This document shows positions 22,576 to 33,699 of a stretch of 64,000 nucleotides of DNA, piece by piece; positions within the stretch are counted from its first letter, which is position 1; every line of letters starts with the position of its first letter. The notes beneath the pieces are model-generated. The model saw nothing but the letters and a program-made list of their open reading frames with translations. It was not told where the DNA came from and did not search any database. The stretch comes from Metellina segmentata (lineage: Eukaryota; Arthropoda; Arachnida; Araneae; Tetragnathidae): NCBI GenBank assembly GCA_947359465.1, contig OX375873.1:76200278-76264277 (forward strand), read 5' to 3'. The position numbers were made by a program, and so were the translations under genes.

Positions 22576-24047
22576 TTCGCCATTTGTTTCCAATAAATGT
22601 TAAGAGGCACTTACTTCTTTGTGTGCTTATATGTATAGTATGTCGTATGTGTATATAGCCTCTTTTATCTCTCAATATGAGAGAAGCTTAAACCAATATT
22701 GAGGCCATGGAAATCTTCAATCAAAAGTATCTAGTACAACACTTGAAAAACTTAGCTCCATGAAACATTACAAACATTCCAGAACCATTTAAAATCATTC
22801 GCAATCGAAAAAAATTCTTAAGTTTTCTGTAATTTAATTGTTGACAAACCTTTTATAAGCTAACATGTCATTGAATAATCATTTCGAATAGCTGAAATTC
22901 CTTCCATCATATAGAAGAAACATCCTCGTTTTTTTTATTTAGCATTGATTTGCTGGCCGTAAATCTGTTGTGTATCATTGAAGATCCAATGGAACCGGTT
23001 TCAACCCACTAAAACTAAGTTTTAGGTTTGGAGAATAAAATTCGTTTCATCACTCATCATTTGTTTTGTGTTCAAAGAAGTGAATTGGTTTAAAATACCC
23101 TTTCAACTATTTTCTAGTTTTCATTGTTTTAAATGGCAATAACTAAGATTATTTACGTTTCGATTCATTCTATCATTTTCCTTCAATCTATTGATTTGCT
23201 TTACTCTCGGTATTGATAAATGTCAGTATGGAAACATTTCATAACATCACAAGTTAAATTTTCAAGGACGTAAGGAGATCAGTTTCTCGTCGTGGATATT
23301 TATCTTCGTTGCAGAAGAAAAAGAAAAAAGGGACAACTTTTTTATCCATTGTGGCAAAACAAAATACAAGTTTATTACAAATAATTCATCGGGTTTTGAA
23401 GTCCTATAAATTCCAAGCTATGGATCGCATTCGTTCAAGAAGATGGGTAAATGTTACATAGGAAACAATTTGCATTTCAAATCTAATTATTTATCAATAT
23501 TACTCTACAAAAAACTTTTCTATATTTTAAGGGCTGCACTACCTTACTACCCATGATATCTATACCCCATGTGGGTAACCTGCAAATAGCACACCTGCCA
23601 ATCTCCAAGAAAAAAAAAACTAGAAGAATTATACGACAAAAAACCGATAGCAACTGTTAAAAAGGAAAAATGCCTAAGAATAATTCTTAAAATAAAACAT
23701 TGTGCCAAATTGGACTCTGGGAAAAAAATTCAAAACTGAAAAGTTACTCTACTTTCAACTACTGTTTTTTTGGCTTGGTGGCAGGTCAAACTTGAGGCAA
23801 CGATTTGGCGATATTTGATACAAAATCTCGCCAAATATACGAAAAAGGAGCAATTAAAACTTTTTTTATGACAGTTATAGAGGAATATTCGTAGCTTCTT
23901 GAAATTTAGTGCCACGGAAGGTTTTGGGGACAATTTAGCTAACACTGTGATTACGATGTTTTTCTTTCATGGTTGCCACCGACTTTGTCCCCAAACTTCG
24001 AAACTGTCATCACATGAAAATTTTCTCACCGAAAAAAAATCAATCCA
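22576..24047. other. Unassigned AT-rich stretch
   Basis: The only structure noted is an inverted pair: GAAGGTTTTGGGGACAA near 23917 is nearly the complement of TTTGTCCCCAAACTTCG near 23984. No coding signal. Confidence 0.4.
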
Positions 24048-24355
24048 TGATAGCCAGGTTGGAAGAATGACGTATTCACAATCGAAGGGTTGAGAGTTCG
24101 ACACTCGTTCCAACCAAAGGCCGTCGTGTGGGTGGGGTTTTTGCATGTTAAATATATCGTGGCCTCAAATGTCCTCATCTTGGCGTGGCGTGGAGGTTTT
24201 TAGAGTGGGGTGCCAGCTCAGGTGACCCAGTCATCTGACCGTGGTTCAAAATTTGTGTTTTCCTCGGATCTTTTACTTGGGGATTGATCCCGGACCGTCG
24301 TCAATAGCCCGTTGTGTTATTTCAGTGCGACGTTAATTAATTACCGTCACCATTA
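24048..24355 (+). mobile_element. SINE-A, head type 1, near full length
   Basis: ATAGCCAGGTTGGAAGAATG and the B-box region GTTGAGAGTTCGACACTCG are followed by CCTCAAATGTCCTCATC, GGGGTGCCAGCTCAGGTG, CATCTGACCGTGGTTC, GGGGATTGATCCCGG and CAATAGCCCGTTGTGTT, ending in TTAATTAATTACC. Confidence 0.75.
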
Positions 24356-25263
24356 CCTAAGAAAAATCTGGAAAAGTTGGCAGATATGAAATATTCATAC
24401 GTAAACATCAAATCGATTTTAGCGAAAAAATAATTTTGATACAAACGCGCGCGAATGAAAGGAATTTATTTTTCAATCCGAAAATAGGAAAATATACGCT
24501 CACAAAAACAACACGATCACAATTCACAACCCAGGGAACCAGAAACAGCTTCTATGGTGGAAATACGAATGACCAGAAACGTCGCGAAATATCCGAACTA
24601 CGTGAATGGTTGCAAATAATGTACTCTGCTCCGTCTGAACGAGGAAATTTTCTTTCGAGGAAACCCATTTGGAAGAGCAAGACAACGTGTCAACGTCGTG
24701 CGTGATAAAGACAGACGCGGAATTCAGCTTGATAAACAAAAAGTTCGGCTGATGAAATATGTTTTTGAAATGAATACAACGTAATCGTATGGACACAAGA
24801 AACACTGCATACGATAAAAGTACTTGGGAGAGTGAAAAAAAGAGGATGGATGTAGTATTTTTCGCGAGAACGGCAACACCTTCTGGAAAACAGTTTGGAC
24901 ATAGCTTACGTACAGTCGAAGGAAACAATTAGGCATAAATGTTGAAAAACCGCCATGTCAATGAAAATGCTGTTCTGTGCGATTTAGACTGAGTTTAATT
25001 TTTGTTGTGTTCGTTGTTGTTGAAAACTGCGAGTATGTTTATTTAAATTGTTGATTGCAGTCACAAATGGTTTCTAATTATAGTTCACAAATGTATATTA
25101 ATCTCGACTGAAATTTATTTAACATTAGATTTGTATTTTAGGCAGAATTTATGAACAATACACACATTCCACTAGTGCATGACCCCATAACACTATTAAT
25201 CTAGGGGTAATAATTAAATTATGAGCATAGCTATCACAAAAATATTTTGGTTTCGGTGATCGA
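24356..25263. other. Unassigned stretch with short frames
   Basis: Short frames overlap on both strands at 24436-24936 without a recognisable domain. This segment is less AT-rich than its surroundings and could be an eroded coding fragment, but I cannot name it. Confidence 0.35.
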
Positions 25264-25545
25264 AAAGGATTTTGAATTTAGTCACTCAGTTTGTATTTTT
25301 TTGGTCACAAGTGTCATAATTGGCAAAAAGTTGAATTTAGTCACTCAGTTGGTTGGCTTTTATATCACACGGGTCTAATTGGTAAAAAAGTTGATTTTAG
25401 TCACTCAGTTGTTTGGCTTTTATGTCACAAAAGTCATAATTTGCACACAAAAAAACTCAAAACACAAGACAGATAACATCAAATAATTGACATACACACA
25501 CGGAAATTTAAAGACACAGAAGAGAGAAATAGACGCAGGATGAGT
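25264..25545 (+). repeat. TGGCGCA-type cassette with 60-bp head triplication
   Basis: TTTAGTCACTCAGTT recurs at 25277, 25336 and 25396 in about three 60-bp units, with GGCTTTTATATCACA and TAATTGGCAAAAAGTTG. Afterwards ACACAAGACAGATAACATC, AATAATTGACATACACA and ACAGAAGAGAGAAAT match the downstream blocks of the dispersed cassette. Confidence 0.55.
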
Positions 25546-25721
25546 TATAAGAAATGAACCTGAATAGCCCTACAACTATTAAGCCCAGATAAATAATTCA
25601 GGCAATAATCTACACTTTGACACATTTAGCACAAATGTTTCAGGGTAGCACCAACATAGAAGACGTGCGTATTTAAATGAAAGTTTCTATTCAAACAATT
25701 TTAAAATTTTGTGGAGATCGC

Positions 25722-25977
25722 TAGGTACGGGATCAATACCAGAGGGAAAGAGCCGAAGACAGCCCCTCGTAATTTCGAACCACGCTGAGATAAGGTCAAC
25801 ACCTGAGCTGGCACCTCACTCACCAAACTTCTGCATCAAGCCAACGGTAGGACATTTGAAGTCACGACAGATTTAACGCGCAGCAGTCTCCACATATACG
25901 ACGGTATCTTTGGTTGGATCGAATTTCCAACTCGTACCTCTCCGTTTTCTAGTTTGCGACTGCGAACTGGGCTACCT
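25722..25977 (-). mobile_element. SINE-A, head type 1, 3' truncated
   Basis: Read minus: a head with a diverged B box, then the body complement of GGTTGGATCGAATTTCC, GACATTTGAAGTCACGACAG, AGCTGGCACCTCACTCACC and CAGCCCCTCGTAATTTCG. It stops in the GGGATCAAT block near 25730. Confidence 0.7.
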
Positions 25978-26300
25978 TAACCCAAATGTTGTGCAGAAAA
26001 TGCATTACTGTGACAATTGAGCGTTCTTTTAACAAATCCTTTGAGAAAGTTCATGAACACAAAAAAAAAAAAAACGCTATTCAAAGCAGTAGCACATTAT
26101 TATACCAAAGTGCAGGGAAGGAAACGAATAAATACTGTAAATTAATATCAGAACAGCTTAATCTGAAATAAAGCTATAAATTGGTGCAAATTACATTTTC
26201 ATATTCGACTATTGTGTTTTCAATTATAGTTAATGTAATTGTTTCTTGAGATTTATAACTGATGGCAAAAAAGCAGCACCAATAGCAGCAATGGACTGGG

Positions 26301-27300
26301 TTGGAACCTGTAAGTGATACCAGTGAAAACGTGCAACTGTTCCTTGTAGAAAATATATTCAAAGAGACTACTTTTGGACTTATTACAATCCAGCAACTGA
26401 AAGACTCAGAGAACATTTCTTTCATGGGTGAGAAAAGTACGTTACACTTTAGATGTTCCCACCCTCTTGACCGTTTATTCTACACAAGAGTATGGTGTCC
26501 TTTGGAGAATTTAAAAACGGCTGAACGACATCTAGACCTTGTTTGGGATGTAAAAATAGTATCTCTGGATTCAGAATTAAAATGCGAGGCTTTGACTACA
26601 ATCCATGCAAGATGCCCTGGGGAGACCTAGCTACATGTTTACACGGACGGATCGGCTGAAAACGTCATCAGAAACGCTCGAGCTGGTGTCTTATTTGGAC
26701 TTTGAACTTTAGACATTTTGAAGTTTCAGACTGCACTGTCCTGCGGAAAAATACTGCGGTAACTTCCATGGGGAGATTGCTGCCGTTTGCCTGGCTGTGT
26801 ATGAAGTCGAGACCCGTCCTAAAAACAATGTTGTGTTTTTCGTCGATTCTCGGGCCGCAATAATAACTCTTACCAACCATAGTCAAAATAAATATGATAC
26901 TGTGTATCGATGTAGAAAAAAAGCTAAGCCACCTTGGGAGGGAAAAGAAAAAAGTTGACTAACAGTGGATTACAATGTGATGTATAGTATATGGCAATTA
27001 ACAAGCGGACCAATTTGGTTGGAGCACCAGCCTAAATCCCCTTTACCTCTACGCAACAGAGGCTTATATGCTCATCTATAAAGACTCTCAATGTACAAAG
27101 AAGATGCCTACAGGAAAAAAACTGGAATGTTTTAGGAATAAAGTTCATATTCCAGTTCGTCCCTAACTAAAGTTCGACCCTACAAAGACAAACCCCTTAT
27201 TGGAATAGCAAGATCACTCCATTTTGCGAATTGAACGAAATGACTGAAGATCGCTTCAAGGACTGCTCTAAAATTCCTGACAATAGACAAATACTTTTGA
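26301..27300 (+). pseudogene. LINE RNase H domain relic
   Basis: A degraded, frameshifted coding segment of a non-LTR retrotransposon. The first 109 codons are open and end at an in-frame TAG (26628), where a Trp codon is expected just before LHVYTDGSAEN. Further on, in shifted frames, come NFHGEIAAVCLAVYEVETRP and VVFFVDSRAAIITLTN, then a GN-x-x-ADQ remnant. The Asp of TDGS, Glu of HGE and Asp of VDSR are the ribonuclease H catalytic carboxylates, as in the RNase H found C-terminal to the reverse transcriptase in I- and Jockey-related LINEs. No reverse transcriptase lies upstream; a SINE ends at 25977, so only the 3' part of the element is present. Stops and shifts make it non-functional. 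Confidence 0.6.
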
Positions 27301-27316
27301 GTGTTTTTTCACCTTC

Positions 27317-27339
27317 ATATATATATATATATATATATA
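27317..27339. repeat. (TA)n microsatellite, left of DDD transposon
   Basis: Alternating AT directly abuts the transposon. A second run (28795-28815) lies on the other side, so the element sits within a TA microsatellite and its exact TA duplication cannot be distinguished. Confidence 0.85.
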
Positions 27340-28794
27340 CAGGGTGTTTCAGTGAACCGTTTCAGAACTTCTATGAGGGGTAGGGTACATCCTGACAACT
27401 CGAAATCATATAGCAATGTGGGGTCGGAAATGCTTTCCTGAAGCGGTGTTGTACACAGAAGCACCGTAAAGAAAAGAGACCGTAAGTGAGAAATCGTTTT
27501 AATAATACATGAAAAGAAGCAAAAGGTACATGGATTAAAGTAAGTGTTCGAAGTTTCTTCCACGGGCTACAATGCAAGCCTCATATCTCCGACGCATGGA
27601 CATCCAAACATTCTGGAATACTCCAGGCATATCTCGAATTTCTCCAGCAGCTACTGCAATTATTGCAACCAGCTCCTCAACATTGTCAACAGGGGTGTCA
27701 TAAATTAGCGATTTCAGATGACCCCCGAAATAAAAATCAAGACATGATAGGTCGGGTGACCGAGCAGGCCAACGCACGGGACCACCACGTCCGATCCACT
27801 GCTGACCAAATGTGACATCCAGGTAGTTACGAACATCTCCGCTATAATGGGCAGAGGCTCCATCGTGTTGGAACCACATTGGCTGTTGCGTCGATGCAGA
27901 AATCTGTTCATCTCTCAAAAGTTGTGGCAATACTTGCTGCAGAAAGAGCAAGTAGTTAGGTCCGGTTAGACGAGACGGTAACAGGTAAGGTCCGATGAGG
28001 TGATCTCCCATAATACCGGCCCATACATTGACCGAAAATCGAATCTGTGCTGCACGACGTCGTATTGCATGCGGGTTCTCGACCGCCCAGATATGGTCGT
28101 TTTGCGTGTTGAAAATTCCTTCCCTTGTGAAGGATGCCTCATCGGAAAACAACACTTCAGCAGGAAAAAGGGGATTTGTAGCACATTTTCCAAGGTACCA
28201 CTGTGCGAAAGCAATACGAGGTGCATAATCCTCCGGTTGCTGTGTCTGGACACGCTGCACGTGAAACAGATGCATGTCTTCTTCTCGGAGAATCCTCCAG
28301 GCACTGCGATGGGAAACTCCGACTGCGTTTGCTACACTTCGTGTACTCGTTCTTGGATTCCCCTGTACATGCTGCAGCACATTCTGTTCGACGTCTGCAG
28401 TCCCTGCTGTTCTTACCCTGTTCCTGTCAGCTATTTCTAATGAACCTGTCTCAGCTAACCTCTGGTGCAGTCTTGCAAAGAAATTATGACTGGGGATACG
28501 CCTCGTCGGATATCGTTCCGCGTACAAACGTTGTGCGGCTGGCCCACTACAATTTGCAGCCCCGTACACCAAATGCATATCGGCTAACTCTGCGATAGTG
28601 TAATCATCCATCCTACTAACTTGGCGTTCTTGTGCGAAATGAAGATTCCCTACACGAAAGCTCGGGATTTTCGCACAACGCCATCCATCGCGTCAGGAAA
28701 GCATTTCTGACTGCCCATTGGTATATGATTTTGGTTCGTCAGGATGTACCCTACCCCTCTTAGAAGTTCTGAAACGGTTCACTGAAACACCCTG
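27340..28794 (-). mobile_element. Tc1/mariner-superfamily transposon, apparently complete
   Basis: The 1455-bp element has ends starting CAGGGTGTTTCAGTGAACCG and inverted repeats of about 57 bp (27340-27396 and 28738-28794) differing at one position (TATGAG versus TAAGAG). TA lies at both borders. A single uninterrupted transposase gene fills the middle on the minus strand. Near-identical ends plus an open gene indicate a young copy. Confidence 0.85.
27535..28611 (-). CDS. DDD (D41D-spaced) mariner-like transposase, 358 aa
   Basis: It would bind the element ends and catalyse cut-and-paste transposition in the nucleus. The N-terminal part holds two helix-turn-helix-like segments (about residues 1-60, and 75-115 with RTSTRSVANAVGVSHRSAWR), the usual DNA-binding half. 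The catalytic core follows: VLFSDEASF puts the first Asp at 157, WFQHDGASAH the second at 250, and RSPDLSCLDFYFGGHLK the third at 292. The last two are separated by 41 residues, and the third is Asp not Glu, so this is a DD41D-type catalytic triad. Length is typical for the superfamily. The Met start at 28611 leaves a short leader inside the right TIR side, with no stop in between. Oddity: the segment SCLDFYFGG has Cys and Gly where relatives that I recall have Pro and Trp, which may or may not affect activity. Neighbours are only its own TIRs. Confidence 0.88.
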   Translation of the reverse strand: MDDYTIAELADMHLVYGAANCSGPAAQRLYAERYPTRRIPSHNFFARLHQRLAETGSLEIADRNRVRTAGTADVEQNVLQHVQGNPRTSTRSVANAVGVSHRSAWRILREEDMHLFHVQRVQTQQPEDYAPRIAFAQWYLGKCATNPLFPAEVLFSDEASFTREGIFNTQNDHIWAVENPHAIRRRAAQIRFSVNVWAGIMGDHLIGPYLLPSRLTGPNYLLFLQQVLPQLLRDEQISASTQQPMWFQHDGASAHYSGDVRNYLDVTFGQQWIGRGGPVRWPARSPDLSCLDFYFGGHLKSLIYDTPVDNVEELVAIIAVAAGEIRDMPGVFQNVWMSMRRRYEACIVARGRNFEHLL

Positions 28795-28848
28795 TATATA
28801 TATATATATATATACATAAAATTTCCACAATATATTGCTTTAGATAGG

Positions 28849-28957
28849 TAGGTAATAAACGTAGCACTAGTACAACACAACGGGTTATTGGTGACGGTTC
28901 AGGATCAATCCCTTATGGAAAGATCCAAGAACAACGTCTCGGTGTTTTGAAGCACTA
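28849..28957 (-). mobile_element. SINE-A 3' fragment
   Basis: The minus-strand 3' end only: TAGTACAACACAACGGGTTA, then TGACGGTTCAGGATCAATCC and GGAAAGATCCAAGAACAACG. Confidence 0.65.
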
Positions 28958-30459
28958 TATTACTTCAGAAATTATTTAAATTGCAATTTACATAGAGAAC
29001 CCTTTATTGGACCTTGAAACAATTTGAAGTCTTCCAGAATCGAAAAAGAATCGATTTTTTGGACAAAAGTAACATCAAGAACTGAAGTCTGTTGTATATC
29101 ACAATAAATAAAACTGACATTTAGACATGGTATTCAAAATAATTTTAGACAAGAGAAAAGCAGAACACGATAAAGATCTTTTCATCAAACAAAAAAGCGA
29201 TGGGACCGTTTTATGGCTCTACGGTCATTTCTTTTAACGTTTCTAACAGAAAAAGGCTTTCGACACATTTTCTATATAATATCTAATAAATCAGAAGAGA
29301 TTTGTTGCTTTTTAATTATCATGAGTTCAATAAATACAGCTAATAGAAGTATAAATATTAATACCAAAAGTTTTCTTTAATAAATCTAGAACATTCACTT
29401 TTTCTCTCTTACGATTTCCCTTTCCTACGTCAGAAAGACCCATATTATCGAATTAAAATATCAGGATAGGTCAAGACCAAGATAGATTGAATAAATAGGT
29501 CAAGATGCAAAATATTGAGTCAGGGAGAACTCAGTACAACTTGGAGCAATCTTCATTGTCATAGACAGCAAAATACAGGTGTTTCAACAACACGGTAAAT
29601 TTTGTTATGACTTTATGCTAGTACGTACTAGGTAAATTGTATATGTGTCATAAAACAAAATGGACAAGAAAAATTTTACAGAAATATTGAACTGATGTTT
29701 CTTTTATATTTACTTTTTAATACAGAATACTACTTTTCGAACCCATACAAGTTTACGAACTTTTATCGGGCCCCGCACAGATATTATAAAAAAAAACTAA
29801 TTAAAATTTTTCAGTTGCAGGGACTTTGTCAGCCCCTTAGGTTTCGTAAAAAGATAGGTGTAGTATTAAACGTTCTTTAGTTTTAAAAACTATTGCCTTC
29901 AATTCTGTGATGGTCTATCATGCTTAAGAAAAACTTTCAATTTATCTCCAATCAATCAGACTAAAAAGTTTATGAAAATTTGTTGTCAACATATGGCGGC
30001 GTTTTCCTGCAAAATATTTTGAAGATATTGTCGAAAAAACGGCTTGGTGGATAGAAATTTTGATAAGCATTCATTCAATCCTGACATTCTTATCTGAAGG
30101 ACTATTTAATTTCTGTTCTACCATCTCATTAAATGAAACAACGTAGATAGAGCGACAAGCATGGATAATGAAAAATGAGTCCACTACAATTGTATCAGAT
30201 TTTAAATGCTGTTTTTCACCAAAAGTTAAGCTATCATTCGAAATATTTTCAAGGAGGAATCGAATCGGTGATTAGCAATCTTAAAACTCTGGACAAAACA
30301 CTTTTTTTAATGCGTGTAACATGCTGGTGTATGCAAGAGGATAAAGTAATCGGTATTAAAATTACTTCACTCTTTCAGTTGCTTGTAGATTTTTTTATTA
30401 CAATATAAAATATGCATTTTAAAGACTATAAAAACGTAGCATTCATGAAAGGTTAGAAG
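28958..30459. other. Unassigned AT-rich stretch
   Basis: Short frames near 29695 and 30175 lack recognisable motifs. No shared repeat was found. Confidence 0.4.
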
Positions 30460-30726
30460 CAGACAACGGCCAATTGGCGACGGTCCTTGATCAATCCTGA
30501 AGGGAAAGCTTCGAGTACAACTCATAATTTGAACCCCAGTCACATGACGAGATAAATACTTAAGCTGGCACCCCATTCTCCATATTTCACACCACTCCAA
30601 TGTGAGGACATTTGAGGCAACGACAAATTTATCGTGCACCAGTCCCCATCTTGGGTTGGACCGAATTTCTAACTCACAACCCTCCGGTTGCTAATCCGTT
30701 ACTCTTTCAACTGGACCACCGCGGCC
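30460..30726 (-). mobile_element. SINE-A, head type 1
   Basis: The minus-strand copy runs from CAATTGGCGACGGTCC through AGCTGGCACCCCATTCTCC, GTGAGGACATTTGAGGC and ACGTGCACC-like TCGTGCACCAGTCCCC to the head complement AACTCACAACCCTCCGG and TTCAACTGGACCACCGCGGC. Confidence 0.75.
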
Positions 30727-31535
30727 CGGAAGATCATCTAGAAAACCTGGCATCCCCTAGTCAAAAATATTAAAATTCAGTGATGAAGAAATAAAAATAG
30801 ATAAGATCTGAAGAGAAAACAACGAATTTGGTTGAGAAATCAGATTCTATTTCACCATCCTTTATTTTACCACAAAAACAACTAGGGAGTGCTGATGGCC
30901 ATCCTTGCAGCCTCAAATGGTTTCTTACTATGATTGGCTAATGACTTTTGTCATGCACAAAGTGTACCTTCAGCACACTCTTCTTACCTACCTCATACTG
31001 AAACCAGTATCTTGTAAAGATAATAAGCGCAGTGGGTCTTGGATGGTTTATCATTCTTTGTAATTATCAGTCTTTGTAAAAGATCGCATCACCCACAAAG
31101 AATTGCCAAGTCTGGATACAATCGTGCCCTTTTGACTTTATTAATTTTGGGTTAAATATTAATTGTATTTTACGTGGTAAAGAAACAACAGCGAATAGAG
31201 CGAAGTGATATAGGGTTGTCAAAAGTAAATAATGAGATTCGTTTATTTATGCTTTCGATCCAATCCATTTATACTCACTAAACAATGTTACGCCACGCTA
31301 CTGGTAAAATGATGTACAAACTTGGTTCCGAAAAATAAAGTTTGATTTCCGGAGTTTTTTGATATTCCCAGTGGCAGGTTTGACAATTACAAATGACAGA
31401 CATAGGACCGGATTCGGTCCGCAAAGGGCTTACATCCGCTGGATTGGATTAGACTAGATAAAAAAATGTTTGCCTTTTAATAGGTTGTAAGAATATATAG
31501 TGCCAAATTATCTCTAAGGCAGATATATATCAATG
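30727..31535. other. Unassigned stretch
   Basis: No frame of note, no shared repeat. Confidence 0.4.
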
Positions 31536-31660
31536 GTTGGTTGAATTATGGCGCAAGGGTCATATTTGGCCATGCTGCGCCAACTTGACACTTAATTTTC
31601 ACAGAAGAGAGGAAATACAACCAAGGAGGAATGGCAGGTACCGGTGAAATAAGAGGAAAA
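31536..31660 (+). repeat. Dispersed TGGCGCA-type cassette, copy 2
   Basis: GGTTGGTTGAATTATGGCGC, AAGGGTCATATTTGGCCATG, CTGCGCCAACTTGACAC, then AGAAGAGAGGAAATACAACC and AAGGAGGAATGGCAGG parallel the copy at the window start. A CA run follows at about 31721. Confidence 0.6.
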
Positions 31661-32537
31661 AAATTATAAATTGAGTTCAAATTGGGGACACAGTAATTGG
31701 AATTCATAGGTAGTACATTACACACACACACACCAGAGAAGTTTCTTTTGCTAGAAGAATTAGGGACCAGCTTTTCCAGGACCAGGTATGCACCGATCTC
31801 CTACGAACAAATTCATCAACTTAAGCCTGAAAAAGTATAAGTTTAAAAGTTTGACGAGAATATTTTAAGTTTCTATGGGAGCACAATTTTGAGTGAGCAA
31901 ACTTTTCAAATTTTGAATCGAAACAAGTGTATTGCGGGCTAATTAAGAGACAAGTGTTGGGGTAACTTAAATATATTTCTTCATCATAAACTCCAGACTA
32001 CAGACTACAAGTCTGGAGTAATGGAGAATAATGCAACCTGTATCATTGATAATTAACAAGTAATTCTCACCTAAAAAATTATTATTGCTGCCAAATCTAC
32101 CTCACACACGCCCTCCCCTTATTCAAACAAAAAATGTGGTCCACTTTATTTATAGTCGGGGGCGCAGCAGACATGAAATTGTGTACATCTGCATCATGAA
32201 AACGCACAAATTCTCACAAAACCATTAACTTACACGGCCTGACAAAAAAATAATAATTTTGTTTGGTGCCTGGAATTTTTTAAACTCATTTTGACTATAT
32301 TTGGTATGCTGGTTTCAAATATGAAAACAGTTTGGCTATATCAGCTTTACTTTTTGAGATTCAGGGTAGCTAAATTATGAAATATTTTGTAATACAACTC
32401 ATTGAGCAGTGATTAAGTTTTTTAGGTGGATTGGTTCCTGCTTTTTTTTTCTTCTTCTCTGTACAGCTGTCGTCTGATTGTATGAAGTCATATTTGTTTA
32501 CATAAACCTAGTGTTTACATCTAACATAACTTACAGA

Positions 32538-33665
32538 ATGGAATCCAGTCGAAGAAATTGTTTGAACCATCTTGATGTGTTTTGCTACAGATGTGGTGAG
32601 TACACCCTAAAAGAGAACAGAACAGCTATTTCTGATTTTGTTAAAATAGCTTACCTTGGGTACTTTGGCGTTAGGCTTGGTGACCAAGATAAAGTTTGGG
32701 TTTTACACGTGTTTAGAACGCCTTCGACAGTCGACAAATGGGAAGAGATGTAGTCTAAAATTTGGTGTCCTAATAGTTTGGGAGGGAATCCTTAAACTAC
32801 TTTGATGACTGTTATTTTTGTAATGTAAATGTTGCCGGCATAAACCAAAATTACCACAGCAAGAACGGTAACATATCTAATTTTGAACACCTCCTAATTT
32901 AGCCTCTACAAGACTCCTCATTCAGACTTAAAATGGCTAACTTTCTCCTGGTCAGCAAGGGAGCTACACGAAATATCCTTGCTTCTTGTGCCCATGGGAT
33001 AGCAGAGCCCAATAATACCACTGGATAAGAAAAGGAAAAGAGAAAGGACTCACAATAGAGTGACCTACGAGAGAAAACATGGTTGTTGGAGAAAGAATGG
33101 TCATTCGTGAACCATTAGTCGGACGAGACAGAACCATCTTGCCCCCGCTGCATATAAAGCAAGGGTTAATGAAAAAATGCATAAAAGCTCTTGATCAGGA
33201 TAGACCGTTGCACAATAGGACAAAAAAATACCTGGAACAAGTAAAGAAAAATTAAAGCTGGAATTTTTGATGTTCCTCAAATCAGACAGCTCATAAACGA
33301 TACTTATTTCGTGGATTACATGAATGCGACAGCGAAAAGCGTGGATCTCATATGTCCTTGTTGTCAAGAGCTTTCTGGGCAATCACAAGGCTGAAAACTA
33401 TGTTGAACTAGTTAACAGTATGCTTAACACAGAGACCTTGGTTGAAATATGAGCATAAAGGTTCATTACTTGTACAGCCATTTAGACCGTTTCCCTGAAA
33501 ATATTGTCGGTACTAGTGAAGAACAAGGTGAACGATTTCACCAGGACATAAAGACAATGGAGGACCGATGACAGGGCAGATGGGATACTTATATGATGGC
33601 AGATTACTGTTAGAATCTGTGAAGAAACTGTGGAAACAAAATTCATTCAAGAATTTTAAACAAAA
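32538..33665 (+). pseudogene. Decayed copy of an uncharacterised arthropod repeat gene
   Basis: An open frame from 32538 gives 71 codons (CLNHLDVFCYRCGEYTL, then VRLGDQDKVW) before diverging. It resembles the Cys-rich N-terminus of a gene family I remember as highly multicopy and unnamed in spiders and other arthropods. Further on, in changing frames, are RTILPPLHIKQGLMKK (about 33127-33180), a PFP-KY segment and FHQDIKTMEDR (33536-33570), all remembered from the C-terminal half of that family. The middle of the gene is missing or replaced, and stops and frameshifts occur throughout, so this is a relic. The function of the family is unknown to me; its multicopy nature suggests a mobile or domesticated element. 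Confidence 0.45.
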
Positions 33666-33699
33666 GTAACTTTCAGAGTGGAACAAAATTAACTTTTCC

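Noticed and set aside
28000..28598. Plus-strand frames of 112-146 codons
   Set aside because: They are antisense to the intact transposase gene.
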